Below are positions 9,555-20,391 of a DNA stretch of 64,000 nucleotides, in pieces. The stretch is from assembly GCA_963921935.1 (NCBI GenBank), contig OY998180.1, positions 102,614,614-102,678,613 of the forward strand, written 5' to 3'. The notes beneath the pieces were generated by a model. That model ran no database searches. It saw only the letters and a program-made list of their open reading frames with translations, and was not told the DNA's origin. Source of the stretch: Galeruca laticollis. Lineage: Eukaryota > Arthropoda > Insecta > Coleoptera > Chrysomelidae. Every line of letters starts with the position of its first letter. The first letter of the stretch is position 1. The translations under genes and the position numbers were made by a program.

Positions 9555-10911
9555 TGGTGAACTACTTTTGGTTTTCCGTTGGGGATCTTGCTTATGCGAT
9601 ATATAACATCATTGATACTTTTCTTGATTGAGTATGGACCTTCCCATAATTTTTGTAATTTTGGAGAAAATCCTTTTCTCCTCGTCGGGTTGTGTAACCG
9701 CCTTCTGTGGCTTGCGTATCGTACCGATTTTTCATTCTGTCGCTGGCAACTTGCGGATTTGTTCGAACTAATTCATCAATATCGTCCAGCCTTCTTCTCA
9801 GTTGGATCACGTAGTCTTCTCCTGCTAGATCTTCTCCAGGCCGACAGCCAAATTCCAGGTCACAAGGAAGCTTCATTTCACGTCCAAACAGGATTTTCGC
9901 AGGTGTTTCACCCGTGGACTCATTTACGGCAGATCGATAAGCCAATGCAAATAAGGAAAGATACTGGTCCCAATTTCTGTGAAGGCTGGAAACTACTTTG
10001 GACAGGTATTTTCCAATAGTCCTGTTCATTCTCTCGACCATTCCATCTGACTGTGGATGTAATGCTGTTGTCCTGGTCTTCGTCATTCCGAGCTTGTTGC
10101 AAATTTCCTGGAATAGATGGCTTTCGAAATTTCTTCCCTGGTCACTGTGGACTTCCAAGGGCACTCCGTATCGGCTGATAAATTCTTTCACCAATACATC
10201 CGCGACAGTTGTAGCCTCTTGGTTCGGGATAGCGTAAATTTCCACCCACTTTGTAAAATAATCCATTACAACCAGTATGTATTTGCCACCATTTTCTGTC
10301 GTCGGAAATGGCCCAGCGATATCTAAAGCAATCCTTTCGAAAGGGCTTCCAACATTATACTGTTTCATAGGTGACTTTCTTTTACGATGTGGTCCATTAC
10401 TCGTAGCACAAGTCGTACATTTCTTACACCAGTCCTTCACATCGTCGGAGCTGTTCATCCAATAAAACCTTTCAGGGACTCGCTGAAGGGTTTTATTCAC
10501 TCCCAGATGACCTCCCGATGAACTGTCGTGTAACTTCTTCAGTACATCAGCTACTCTCGTTCTCGGGATAACTAGCTGTCTCCTCATCTCGGAACAATCA
10601 TCGTTTCAAGGACTCTTTTCAACAGCCCCTCTTCCAGGACAAAGGAGCCACTGAGCCCAATATGTCTTGAGTGTCGGTGCAAATATTGACACGTCTTGCC
10701 AGGTAGGTCGCCGATTTTCTTCCTTCCATTGCCGAATCTTGTTTAGGCAAGGATCATTCTCCTGATCTTCTCTGATCCTGGTGGGTGACCATTCTTCATT
10801 GACTACTGTAATTCTTGAAACTGCAACTTCCTTAGATTTCGACTTGTTGCATTGTGAATAGTCTACATAGCATGGCCGTCTAGGCAAAGACTTGGCTTTT
10901 CGGTGGTTCAT
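9555..10911 (-). pseudogene. Gypsy copy A pol remnant: RNase H end and integrase
   Basis: Integrase splices the cDNA into host DNA. The segment 10911-10606 holds the RNase H-integrase linker (SLPRRPC, then TRIREDQENDPCLNKIRQW). After a frame break, 10587-9592 holds the integrase. The zinc-binding part is HDSSSGGHLG with CKKCTTC (about 10430). The catalytic triad is Asp in ALDIAGPF, Asp in VHSDQGRNF and Glu in GMVERMNRT. A deletion after TQATEGGYTT shifts the frame; the SH3-like tail continues in the next frame (GPYSIKK, NGKPKVVHQNRLAPF) into the macro domain. RT and protease are deleted. Confidence 0.88.
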
Positions 10912-10919
10912 ATCAGCTG

Positions 10920-12456
10920 GATGTTCACCTCTGTCTTATTTCCCCTGTGACTGGAGTTCTTGGGTTACAGGAGTCTCGGAGCTCTTAGACGGACTGCGTA
11001 CGTGCTCTAGCTCGCCACACTTCCGGCATTTGATCTTCTTCGGCTTCTTGTCTGCCATACCTTTCAACAAGTTGACGATCTGGTCAAGTTTGTCATCGTC
11101 ATCTTCTTTCTGCATGGTCCTACCTTTCTTGAACCGCAAGCGCTTCGTGGCTGCTTTGCATATAAGAGGTTCTTAGTTTGCATGAGTTGTAGGACGCTTA
11201 CACGAACTGCGTGCATGCTTTAGCTCGCCACAATTACATCACCTGATTTTCTTCGGCTTCTTGTCTACCATACCTTTCAACAAGTTGACGATCTGGTCAA
11301 GTCTATCATCGTCACCTTCTTCTTGTATGGTCATACCTTTGTTGTATCCGGAAGCCATCGTGGCTGCTTCATATTCAAGAGCAGCAGTCAATGCGTCGAC
11401 TAATGTTTTCGGATGGGCTAAGCGAAGCTTCCTCTGCATATCGGGGTCACGTAAGCCATCAATAAATGCCTGAATGCCCAGACATTCAATCATGTTCTCT
11501 GGTGCTGACGGATAAGCAAATCGAACTAGTCGGGCAATGTCTACTTCATACTCTTGAAGGGATTCATCACGTTTCTGCCTTCGGTTCTTCAGCTAGGATT
11601 GGTACAAATGTTCTAGATGTTCATGACCATATCGCATGTCCAACCTCTTCTTCAGCTGCTCGAAGTCCTCCGTTTCTTCCAAAGGTATCGTCTGAAGTAC
11701 ATCTAAGGCATCTCTGCGAAGCGCGATGGTTAAGTTAACTGCCTTCTCCTTATAGGACCAATTATTCAATCTAGCGACTGCTTCAAACTGTTTCATATAA
11801 TTGGTCCAGGACATTTTTCCATCGAACGTTGGGGCCTTGAATCGGATAAAACTACTAATGTCTTCTGTTTCTGGCTTGCAAGGTTTTGTTTGCCCGGTCT
11901 TCTTTTCTTCCGCTGGCGTGTCTTCAGTTCTTATATCTGTCATCTTTCTTTCTAACTCCTTGATTTTCTCGTCCATCGTTGACATCTTATTCTCGATATC
12001 AGATTTTAAAGACGAAATTTCGTTTTCAACGTCAGCGGCAATGTCGTTTTTCATTAATAAGATATCGGCAGATATATCGTCCTTCATAGCAAAAGTATCG
12101 TTCATTATAGCAGAAATATCGCTTTTCACATTCATTGAAATCTTCTCTTCCATGGCAGAAATCTTCTCGTCCATGTTAGTACAAATATTAGCAGAAATGT
12201 CGTTCTTCATAGCAGAAATCTTCTCGTCCATGTTCTCTTCCATAGCAGAAATCTTGTCGTCCATATTAGCAGAAATTGACGAGATTAAGGTGGAAGCCTC
12301 GTCATTAAATAAAACTGTTTCTGGATCAAAGCCGTCATTTTCCAGTGCCACTTTAAGTCTTTCTACTAAGTCACTTTTCTTACCGGACGTTTCCAGCTCA
12401 CGATCCAATTCTGCTCTTAACTCAGTCACTTTCAAGGCACATAGTCTCTTGGCCAT
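10920..12456 (-). pseudogene. Gypsy copy A gag: SAP-like motif, coiled coil, capsid and duplicated nucleocapsid
   Basis: Gag packages the element RNA. The ATG at 12456 starts MAKRLCALKVTELRAELDRE and GKKSDLVERLKVAL, which fits a SAP DNA-binding motif (about residues 5-38). A long heptad-like coiled coil of DEKISAM/NDISA units follows (about 60-190). The capsid part has FDGKMSWTNYMKQFEAVAR and FEQLKKRLDMRYG. A TAG at about 11593 replaces the Gln codon still present in copy B (YQSQLKN). The frame resumes 11493-11239. The LDQIVNLLKGM.DKKPKKI block plus CCHC-like CGEL.H occurs twice (11340-11200 and 11110-10990), a tandem duplication of the nucleocapsid region. Confidence 0.85.
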
Positions 12457-12469
12457 TTTTACGTAGCAA

Positions 12470-12942
12470 TGTAATGTTTTTCTTCTTTAATTAAACGTTT
12501 TTATTACGGGTGGGATAAATTTATACACACACGTTATGTCTACTAACTTAATTTATTTATTCACTACACTATACACTAATTTATATTGTATACAAAGTAT
12601 ATGCACTTAAACTAATTTATATAAACACTTCACTAATGTATATTCCCTTATTTACTGTTTATCTCACGATGTCAAATTATAAACTAAACTCCCTCGCTTG
12701 TCGGTCCCTTTATATATTAGCGCCTTTTTCACTAGATAATTCTAGATTGCGGCTTACACTGAAACAATTGGCTCTCTGGCATTTTCTAGATAAGACTGGT
12801 CACAAAAACAATGTTTAGATAAGATAGTCACAATCGTAAACAGTTCTAAGAACTCTCTGCGCATCCGCCATAATTTTAACTATCATACATGGCTTAGGCA
12901 GAGTCGGATTCAGGGTCTACAGTAGTGTGCTATTTCGTAACA
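12470..12942 (-). repeat. 5' LTR of Gypsy copy A
   Basis: It is 473 bp. On the minus strand it reads TGTTACG at one end and CATTACA at the other. It contains a TATATAAA-like box (plus ctttatatattagc near 12708-12722). Confidence 0.88.
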
Positions 12943-12946
12943 GTAC

Positions 12947-13925
12947 CTATAAATCGGGTGGAACCTTACTTTGTATTGTATTTCGGAAGTATTTATTGAA
13001 TGAAGCATTTTCTATACTTTGTAAATATATAAATTTTTTGTAATATGAACTGAATGGATCCTAATCTGCACGTCCATCTAGAAATTTTAATGATTTGCGG
13101 TGAAATTTAAAGAAAGAAAAAAGTCAGCTTCACACAAACACCGATTGAAACTCGGTTGACCGGACTTTCAGTACAAACCACACTTTATTAATATTGTAAA
13201 ATGTTTGTAGTAACAGTTGTAGTAGTACTCAAATTCCTAAAACAAAAAAATAAATAATTATCTAACTAAATTTATAAATTCTAGTAATAAATCACTTACG
13301 GTTACCTCTATAGTTTCAATCTTTATTATATATTTTGGATGAAAAATTTTTTTATGGCTCATCCTCTGATGTTTTAAATCTGGACGTGGTATGTTCACTT
13401 TTTTGATACAGACAACTTAAAATCGTACAATATAAAAATAATATACAATTAATTTGTAACCGTATTTAAAACAATTAACTTATTATTCTTTACAGTGGAC
13501 GTCCACATATCTTTGCAAACGAGGGAATGAAATAAGAAAGTAAAACAACGTTAGACGTCGGGATTATAACTACACATGTAAAAATGCTCAACTTAACATG
13601 CTTAACATATATCAAACTCAAGAAAAGTTAAAAATGAATTTTCAATTACTGAATCGTTCTTCATTTTCACAATTTTGAGCACAAATTTGAATTAAATAAG
13701 CCGTTTCCTTCTAATTCCAATTTCTTATATTTAAAATTCAAATTTTATATTTATCCCTTAATATGGGTCGAAAATGAACACTTATTGATGATATATTTTT
13801 TAAATCGAGATTACTTTCATCTGAGCTCACTTCCTGAATGTACCTATGTGGCTCCCATAACACTATATGAAAATAACAGAGTTCTTTTTGTCGTTCAGTT
13901 CATCTCCTTCGTCTCAGATATCGCT
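12947..13925. other. Intergenic stretch with no recognisable gene
   Basis: The stretch is AT-rich with scattered stops in all frames and no TE motif I recognise. The open frame 13785-14123 has low-complexity ends and no family resemblance, so I do not call it a gene. It leads into the CpG-containing region upstream of the exon at 14271. Confidence 0.5.
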
Positions 13926-13929
13926 GGCG

Positions 13930-14270
13930 AGTTAAAAATGGCGGCAGCGTCGCGATGTCCTCTCTTGTGCCGACGCCAACATCGATTTTGTGGGTGTCAT
14001 GCGCATGCTACGCGGATCAAATCACAAACTACAGATTCTCCTCGTCCAACAACCAACACATATCCACCGACTAGCCTCTTAGACATATCAAATCCTTTCC
14101 GACCAAAAAATTTCAAAAATTAAAAAAAAAACATACCATTATTCAAAATGTAGTTTTTTTTTCTTTTACGCAGACAGCGAAAGTCGCGTATTCATTTGGA
14201 TATGTTTCAGTTTTTCGCGTTTTCTGTGACTTAGTGACTTTGTGGGTTTTTAAAGTGAAATAATTTGAAC
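13930..14270 (+). promoter_or_regulatory. Possible promoter/5' UTR of a host gene, with YY1/Pho-like motif
   Basis: CpG dinucleotides are locally dense at 13930-14020 and 14190-14220, in contrast to the AT-rich surroundings. aaaatggcggc (about 13935-13945) matches the core that YY1/Pleiohomeotic-type zinc-finger proteins bind. A plausible untranslated leader then runs to the ATG at 14271. No TATA box is obvious. This is an inference from composition and position. Confidence 0.4.
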
Positions 14271-14379
14271 ATGATGTTGGGGAATAGAGGACCAGGACCC
14301 CCATGGACGTTTCTGGTTCTCTTTTGTGTTCTTTTCGCTACTGTGCCACCAGATGTTGATGCTGAAAAAACTAAGAAAT
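14271..14379 (+). CDS. First coding exon of an unidentified secreted or membrane protein (signal peptide exon)
   Basis: Two adjacent ATGs (14271, 14274) open 36 codons. They encode a short Gly/Pro-rich start (GNRGPGPPW), a hydrophobic core (TFLVLFCVLFATV), then PPDVDAEKTKK, consistent with a cleavable signal peptide with cleavage near DVDA. The exon stops at a consensus donor (T|GTAAGTA at 14380) after one base of a codon, so it is a phase 1 intron, common directly after signal peptides in modular extracellular proteins. Next exons are not visible; the following 50 kb could be intron. No family assignment is possible from this exon alone. It is the only host-gene candidate in the window. Confidence 0.6.
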
Positions 14380-15333
14380 GTAAGTAAAACAAATATTTAT
14401 ATGATGTTAATGCTAATTGATAAAAAAACGTAATATTTGGAAAATAAACAATGTCACAATCATTCGAAATTATTTTAAAATTTGTTACGCTACCGCCACC
14501 ACTACTACTAGTGTGATACAACTACTATACTATTTCTTTAATTTACGTTTACTACAACTGCTGTTTGGATATTTGTCCTTGAGCCCTACCAGGTTGTAAT
14601 AATAAAGATGAGAAGATCTGTGTAATATGTTTATACTGAATTAAAGATGAAAATAAATTTTTTAATCATTATCGTATTTATGAACTATTTTATTTTTGAC
14701 GGCTTTGAATAACAGTGATAAATAAATATAAAAATGTTCCGGTTATTTATGTCTCATTAGAAATTGGTTTTTGAATTCTTGAAACCCAAAATCTGTTTCT
14801 CAGGAAAAGCCTGTCTAACTTTTCCGGTAAATCCTGAATGTTATTAGGCTATTTGTGGAAATTATTCTTCTAATAATCTGTCTTCTACATAAGTTTTTAC
14901 AACTCTTCTATCTATCTTATGTTCGAATCTTTCTTCATTCTTCATCTACTTACAGTACCTATTCACATAATTCTCGGCCCATTCACCATTTTCTCTTATA
15001 AATTGGTGCTATATCATCTTTTGGCAGCTCTATATAGTTCTTGGTGCCCTTTCCCCATTACTTATTTGGTAATATTATTCCTAAATATGCTTGTATTGTT
15101 TTCTTGTCTAACCCAATGTATTAACGGTTGTTTTCGTCTTCTCTTCTGTCCATTCACTTTCACTTTGTACTCCTCCTTATAACTGTTCTCATGTTCTTAT
15201 TACCTTTTACGAACCACGAATCTTTTGCCTCCTTTCATTTCAAATTTTATGAAATTTTCTTCTACTTCTTCTACCTATCCACCTAATAATTTTGATGTTC
15301 TTGTTCTACTCTCTTTTAACTTCGTTTTCTGTA
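14380..15333 (+). other. Non-coding, pyrimidine-rich in its second half; possible start of a long intron
   Basis: After the splice donor the sequence is AT-rich. From about 14870 to 15330 it is strongly C/T biased on the plus strand, which explains the open frames 14919-15182 and 15225-15419. I see no motif. The pyrimidine-rich stretch appears to continue at 16050 beyond the Tigger-like insertion. Confidence 0.5.
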
Positions 15334-16045
15334 CAGTAAAAACTCCTTATTCACGGTTTCTTTATTCGCGGATTGAAAAATTGCGACCCAATTCCTGTAT
15401 TTGCGGATATAATTGGTAGGTACATATATCAAAAGAATTCGACCCTTTGTTAACGTGTCGGCATTTAGGCTCTATTATATTAGACGAACCTTCAAAATCA
15501 TACTGGATAATATGGAATGTGATCCTGATATGAATATTATGCAATGCTTGAAGAAATTTGACATAGAACATAAAAGAATCGTTGGAAGAACTGAAGTCAT
15601 TCATATTTTGAAATCACGCTGCAAAGAACTCTGTTCTGACTGAGGAAAATGAAGAATAATCTGTGGAAAATCAAACTTTGACTGCAAACATTACTAAAAT
15701 TCCGGATGGAATAGGACGAGATGGTTTCGAACAGATAGAGGAAATATTCAGGAATTGCATGAATCGCTAGATGAAGATTTGACCGAAGCTGACTTGGAGG
15801 AAATGTTAAATTCTCAGTCCATTGAAGAACTGCAAATCAAGAAAAAACTACTTATTTAAAGTTCTTTGAACCCTTGCCTGAGTATAATAATCAAACAATA
15901 TAATTAAAAAATTACACTAGATCTTTATTTTGGCACCTAGGATCGTATCCCCTATAATACCCTATAAATTACCATTCCATATTCAGTTTCTGTATTCGCG
16001 GCATATTTACGGAACATATATCCCGCAAATAAGGAACTTTTACTG
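15334..16045 (+). mobile_element. Tigger/pogo-like element, internally deleted
   Basis: The termini are inverted: left CAGTAAAAACTCCTTATT (15334), right read on minus CAGTAAAAGTTCCTTATT (from 16045). Both are flanked by TA (15332-15333 and 16046-16047). The CAGTAAAA..CCTTATT..GCGG style is typical of Tigger/pogo termini. Inside are only scraps of a transposase C-terminal half: the frame 15413-15643 and a downstream acidic piece (DEDLTEADLEEML). No DDE motif remains, so it could move only if driven by another copy. Confidence 0.7.
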
Positions 16046-16164
16046 TATTGCCCATACTTATGTAGCAATCTTTTTCTTTATTCCGTTATCATTATTATTC
16101 TTTATCTTTCACCCTCTCTCTACTTCGACATATGTACAATTTTTCATCACTTTTATCTATTGAT

Positions 16165-16310
16165 GTAGTTAAATTTACTATTTCGACCCTTACTGCGTGG
16201 AATCTTTTCATGTTACCGTTATAAATCGAACCATCTGTTTCTAAATAATTCCACAATATAATGCGAAAATGATAAAAATTCTAAAAAATTGACAATTGCT
16301 TCGATGTCAC
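16165..16310. repeat. Partial copy of the foldback element seen complete at 60532-60684
   Basis: The sequence attccacaatataat, a spacer, then attctaaaaaattgacaatt matches the central part of the 60.6 kb foldback element in reverse orientation. Its left flank (ttcgacccttactgcgtggaat) matches the sequence right of that element read in reverse (attccaccaagtaagggtcga). One arm is missing. Confidence 0.6.
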
Positions 16311-16689
16311 AAATTAAAACTATTACTATAACAAAAATCATTAACTTGGGTATTATGGCACAACTTTAACCGTTCTATAACAAATTACATCTATTTAAAA
16401 AACTGCATATTTACATTATGTTGAGATTAATAAAAATAGTTGTTATAACGTTGTGACACAAAAAACATGACAAAGTCGAAGTTACTAAAAAGCTTAAATA
16501 AATTGATATTACATTTTAAGATATTCTTTCCGTAAAATGAGACATTTCACACACAAACGGCAAATCCATCTATCAAGTTATTATATGAAACTAGTCATAA
16601 TTTTTTTTTGTTGATGGTAGGTACACATTCCAATACGACAAAAAACCACAACAGGTGGGGGAATAAATTGAATATTTTTATATAGATAT

Positions 16690-17310
16690 TTTTATGATAA
16701 AATTTAAGAATTATGTAAATCCCGAATCATATTGAAATTTTGTTGTTTGTCAACAGACAGTGAAAAATTTTTTATATCTGATTTTTTATTGAAAGTATTT
16801 GGCTCCTGTGCGATAAAAGTCATTTCCAAAAAGAGTCTATTATGATAATTATTTTCCATTGTTAAAACCTTTACATCAGAATAATTCATATCATGATCCT
16901 CAACATTCACATGTTCTGCCAGAGCACATCTCTCTGGATGCAGTCGAGTGTCAGACTTATGAGACGATATCCTTTGGGATACGGTCCTAGAAGTCTGGCC
17001 AATATATTTATTATCACAATCACTACAAGGTATAGAGTAAACCACGTTTGAGAGAGCTAAGGTTGGAGTCCTATCTTTCAGTTTGCTAAAAACAGATTTA
17101 TTTGTCAAAACTGTACTAAAAGCAATCTTAACGTTACTAAGTTGTTTAAAAATTCTACAAATTTTAGGGTAAACATTCCTTATGTAAGGTATGGAAACAT
17201 AAAAAAATGGACTATCTACTGCAACCACTCCAGCACTGGTTTTAAAACTTTCAACTTGGTTGTTATTGTTAATATTGCTATTATTGATGGCTGACGTATT
17301 GAATAAAATT
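16690..17310 (-). pseudogene. Penelope-like GIY-YIG endonuclease domain, 5'-truncated copy
   Basis: The open frame 17228-16704 on minus starts with FFYVSIPYIRNVYPKICRIF and KIAFSTVLTNKSVFSKLKDR. The endonuclease follows: NVVYSIPCSDCDNKYIGQTS (the paired GIY-YIG-type tyrosines lie in VYSIPC and YIGQTS), then QRISSHKSD, CALAEHVN, NYHNRLFLEM and NKKSDIKNFS. The domain looks uninterrupted and may be recent. The RT is absent; the 5' side stops close to the (TA)n tract at 17324. Confidence 0.88.
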
Positions 17311-17323
17311 TTTCTTACTAAAG

Positions 17324-17324
17324 T

Positions 17325-17402
<78 letters not shown>
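17324..17402. repeat. (TA)n microsatellite between two Penelope-like elements
   Basis: A tract of about 79 bp of alternating TA with two small interruptions lies between the truncated copy ending at about 17310 and the inverted repeat of the next element at 17443. Confidence 0.95.
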
Positions 17403-17442
17403 TGGATGAATGTTCTTGAACCATTATTTATCATTTTTTGAA

Positions 17443-17996
17443 GTATTTTTCTTGGGAAAGGTTCAGATTAAAACTCTTGTATGTTAACTTGACGTTTCGC
17501 CTTAAATATAAGACTTTCTCAAAAGTTTTTATTATAAATTCAAAATATAAAATACATAATTTGTAAAACAGTGACAATACTCAATTGACATTAAAGGTGA
17601 CAAATAGAATAAACGTAGTTATGAATTTTCAAAAGAGTACGTACCTTGACAACTATCTTTAATGCAATGTGTCTTACTTTATTTCTAGTATTTAAATTTA
17701 GAGAGTGTTTGAATATTTTAATGGATATATATTAATTATATTATTGGTTTATATTATTTTTTATAATTATGAGGATATATGTAAAAGGTTATAAATTTTG
17801 CTTAATTTTTCTATGTCTTTCTTATCATTCAGTGCTTCAGGCTAATTTTTTATTGCAATCATTTCTTCAATTTTGAGTTTAGTGATGTTTTGGTCTTTGT
17901 AAATGATTTTTGTGTTTTGAAAATCAAATTCATGTTCTTCATTTGTTTCATGTTTATGAAGTGCAGTTGAAGCATTTTTTGTGTATTTGTGACCAT
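17443..17996 (-). repeat. Left inverted copy of the PLE 3' end
   Basis: It reads on minus as the endonuclease C-terminus (from KYTKNASTALHKHETNEKH) to the terminal hairpin. It pairs with 19883-20439. One codon block is altered near 17845 (a taa on plus within gcttcaggctaattttttattgc). Confidence 0.85.
17491..17524 (-). other. Hammerhead-like hairpin in the left PLE arm
   Basis: Minus strand: TTGAGAA, one base, arm GTCTT, loop atattt, arm AAGGC, then GAAACGTC. The arms pair over five positions with one G-U pair. Confidence 0.45.
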
Positions 17997-18067
17997 AATA
18001 ATATTAGATTGACGAAACATCAACTACCCAATCATATTATAACAAGATTTTTAGAATGTGAAAAAAT

Positions 18068-19333
18068 GAAGAATTATTTCTTAAGATAGAAGAAAAAAAT
18101 ATTGCACAATTTAATAGACTATTAAATAATATACCTACTACTAATAAACAAATAGGAAATTCAAAATGGTTAGATAATTTTTCAGGCACACGAATTCCTG
18201 AGGATATAAGTGAAATGTTATCACTAGGGCCAAACTTCTCACTACCAATATTAAATGAAAAAGACTTACCAATCGAAGAATTCATTTCTGGAATTGAAGT
18301 AGCTATAAATGATAAACCCGAAGACATAAAAGACGGTGTACGTGCTGACGTAGTTAATGCTATAACAAAGAAACTCAAACATAAGAATCATCAAAACAAA
18401 AAGGACAAATACTTAAATAAACTTTGGCAAAAGACAAAAAAGTTTGTCCGTAATAATCCCCAAATAACAATTTTGAAACCAGATAAAAGTAACAAAACTG
18501 TTGTAATGAATACCGCAGAATATGATAATAAAATGATAGAACTTCTTAAAGATAAAAAATTATACAAAACAATTAAATATGATTTAACCAAAACGAATCA
18601 AAATAAAAATAACTCATTTTTAGAAAAACTTAAATCAAACAACTTCATCACTAACACAGAATATACAAGTTTAAGTATACACAATGCAACAGCGCCTAAA
18701 ATATTCGGACTACCAAAAACACACAAACCTAACATGCCTCTAAGACCTATTGTCTCATGCATACAATCTCCTTTTTATAAATTATCTAAATATCTAGTCA
18801 ACTGTATTTCTAATATCACTGGTAAAAATAAATATTACATCAAAGATTCTTTTAGTTTTAAACAATCCATTGACAATATAAAAATACCAAACAATTATAA
18901 ATTAGTATCATTAGATGTTATATCATTATACACAAATATACCTGTAGAATTTGCTTTAGAAGTAATTAAAGAAAAGTGGAATCTTCTAAGATCACATACG
19001 TCTCTTTCTTGTGAGGAATTTATTAATGGAATAAAAATGGTATTAAATAACAACTATTTTCAATATAAAGACAATTTTTACCAGCAAATTTATGGTTGTG
19101 CAATGGGTTCACCAATTTCTTCATGTATAGCACAATTAGTTATGCAATTTTTAGAAGAACGTGTTTTACAAAACTCTTCTACAGATTTAATTTTCTTTAA
19201 ACGTTACGTAGATGACTGTATATTAGCTATACCAGAAAATCAAATAACCAAGATATTACATGAATTCAATAACTTTAATTCCAAACTTCACTTCACATAT
19301 GAAATAGAGATAAATGGTTGCATTCATTTTTAG
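18068..19333 (+). pseudogene. Penelope-like reverse transcriptase ORF, nearly intact
   Basis: The frame is open from 18068 (just after a TGA at 18059) to a TAG at 19331. N-terminal PLE signature: SKWLDNFSGTRIPEDISEML and LGPNFSLP. RT motifs follow in order: ITILKPDKSNKTVVMN, KIFGLPKTHKPNMPLRPIVS, IKDSFSFKQSI, VSLDVISLYTNIPVEF, CAMGSPISSCIAQLVMQFLE and FFKRYVDDCILAIP, with the YVDD catalytic box intact. Residues upstream of 18068 continue in another frame (NHIITRFLECEK). A second frameshift at about 19320 separates it from the endonuclease half. Only a few mutations separate this copy from a working gene; I have not reconstructed it. Confidence 0.88.
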
Positions 19334-20115
19334 ATTTAACACTAATTAGAAACAATAATAATAACAACACCAAAACGAAACTTCACAACAAAAATACATA
19401 GTCAGGTAGATATTTAAATTTTAATTCATATCACTCTAAAAATCAAAAGAGAAGCGTAGTCATTGGATTAATAGATCGAGCCCTAAAACTAACTTCTCCT
19501 GATTATCGTCCAGAAGTTTTAAAGAAAATGGAAGAAATACTCATAGAAAATGGTTATTCTCAAAACTTTATTAGAAACATTCAAAAACAACGAATATTAA
19601 AATATTACAATGCCTCGAAATTTAAAACCAAGATAAATGCCCCACAAAAATATGTAGCATTACCTTATACAAATTAATTATCAGAAAAATTAAAGTATAT
19701 ACTTAAAAAACAAAATGTTCAAGTATGTCATAAGTCACACTACCGTACACCAACTGCCTTCACACCTTTAAAAAGCAGAAACCCAATTAAAAAACAATCT
19801 AATTTAATATATTATATTTCTTGTCTTAATTGTCCAAAAAAATATGTCGGAATGACCACCCAATACTTAGACAATCGAATAAATGGTCATAAATACACAA
19901 AAAATGCTTCAACTGCACTTCATAAACATGAAACAAATGAAAAACATGAATTTGATTTTCAAAACACAAAAATCATTTACAAAGACCAAAACATCACTAA
20001 ACTCAAAATTAAAGAAATTATTGCAATGAAAAATGAACCTGAAGCACTGAATGATAAGAAAGACATAGAAAAATTAAGCAAAATTTATCATAACCTTTTA
20101 CATATATCCTCATAA
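19319..20115 (+). pseudogene. Penelope-like endonuclease half of the same ORF
   Basis: Continuing in a shifted frame: NSFLDLTLIRNNNN, SGRYLNFNSYHS (preceded by a TAG), VVIGLIDRALKLTSPDY and KYVALPYTN followed by a TAA, then the GIY-YIG module (YYISCLNCPKKYVGMTTQY, RINGHKYTKNASTALHKHE). The C-terminus is NDKKDIEKLSKIYHNLLHIS and a stop at 20113. The last stretch (19852-20115) is uninterrupted. The nuclease nicks target DNA to prime reverse transcription. Confidence 0.88.
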
Positions 20116-20357
20116 TTATAAAAAATAAAATAAACCAATAATATAATTAATATATATCCATTAACATTTTCAAACACTCTCTAAATTTAAATATTAGAAA
20201 TAAAGTAAGACACTTTGCATTAAAGATAGTTGTCAAGGTACGTACTCTTTTGAAAATTCATAACTACGTTTATTCTATTTGTCACCTATAATGTCAATTT
20301 AGTATTGTCACTGTTTTACAAATTATGTATTTTATATTTTGAATTTATAATAAAAAC

Positions 20358-20391
20358 TTTTGAGAAAACCTTATATTTAAGGCGAAACGTC
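20358..20391 (+). other. Hammerhead-like hairpin in the right PLE arm
   Basis: TTGAGAA, two bases, arm CCTT, loop atattt, arm AAGG, then cGAAACGTC. It is the sense-strand partner of 17491-17524. Confidence 0.45.

Larger units (their letters stand above)
8399..12942 (-). mobile_element. Gypsy LTR retrotransposon, copy A, internally deleted
   Basis: Two LTRs (8399-8870 and 12470-12942) start TGTAATG and end CGTTACA/CGTAACA on the plus strand. They are flanked by the four-base target duplication GTAC (8395-8398 and 12943-12946). Coding is on the minus strand. Order from the 5' LTR: gag with SAP-like N-terminus, duplicated nucleocapsid region, end of RNase H, integrase, macro domain. Protease, reverse transcriptase and most of RNase H are absent. 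The primer binding site is also missing, since gag joins the LTR through only a few bases. It is non-autonomous and probably immobile. Confidence 0.9.

Noticed and set aside
9579..10465. Several plus-strand open frames across the Gypsy integrase
   Set aside because: Antisense shadows of the integrase; the same applies to 55463-56374.
11801..12466. 221-codon plus-strand open frame
   Set aside because: It is the shadow of the repeated coiled-coil part of gag on the minus strand; the same holds for 58219-58722.
13785..14123. 112-codon open frame upstream of the signal-peptide exon
   Set aside because: No domain, low-complexity termini and a GTG-like context; the CpG part is better read as promoter or leader.
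14919..15182. 87-codon hydrophobic open frame
   Set aside because: It reflects a pyrimidine-rich stretch, which yields Leu/Phe/Ser codons in every frame.
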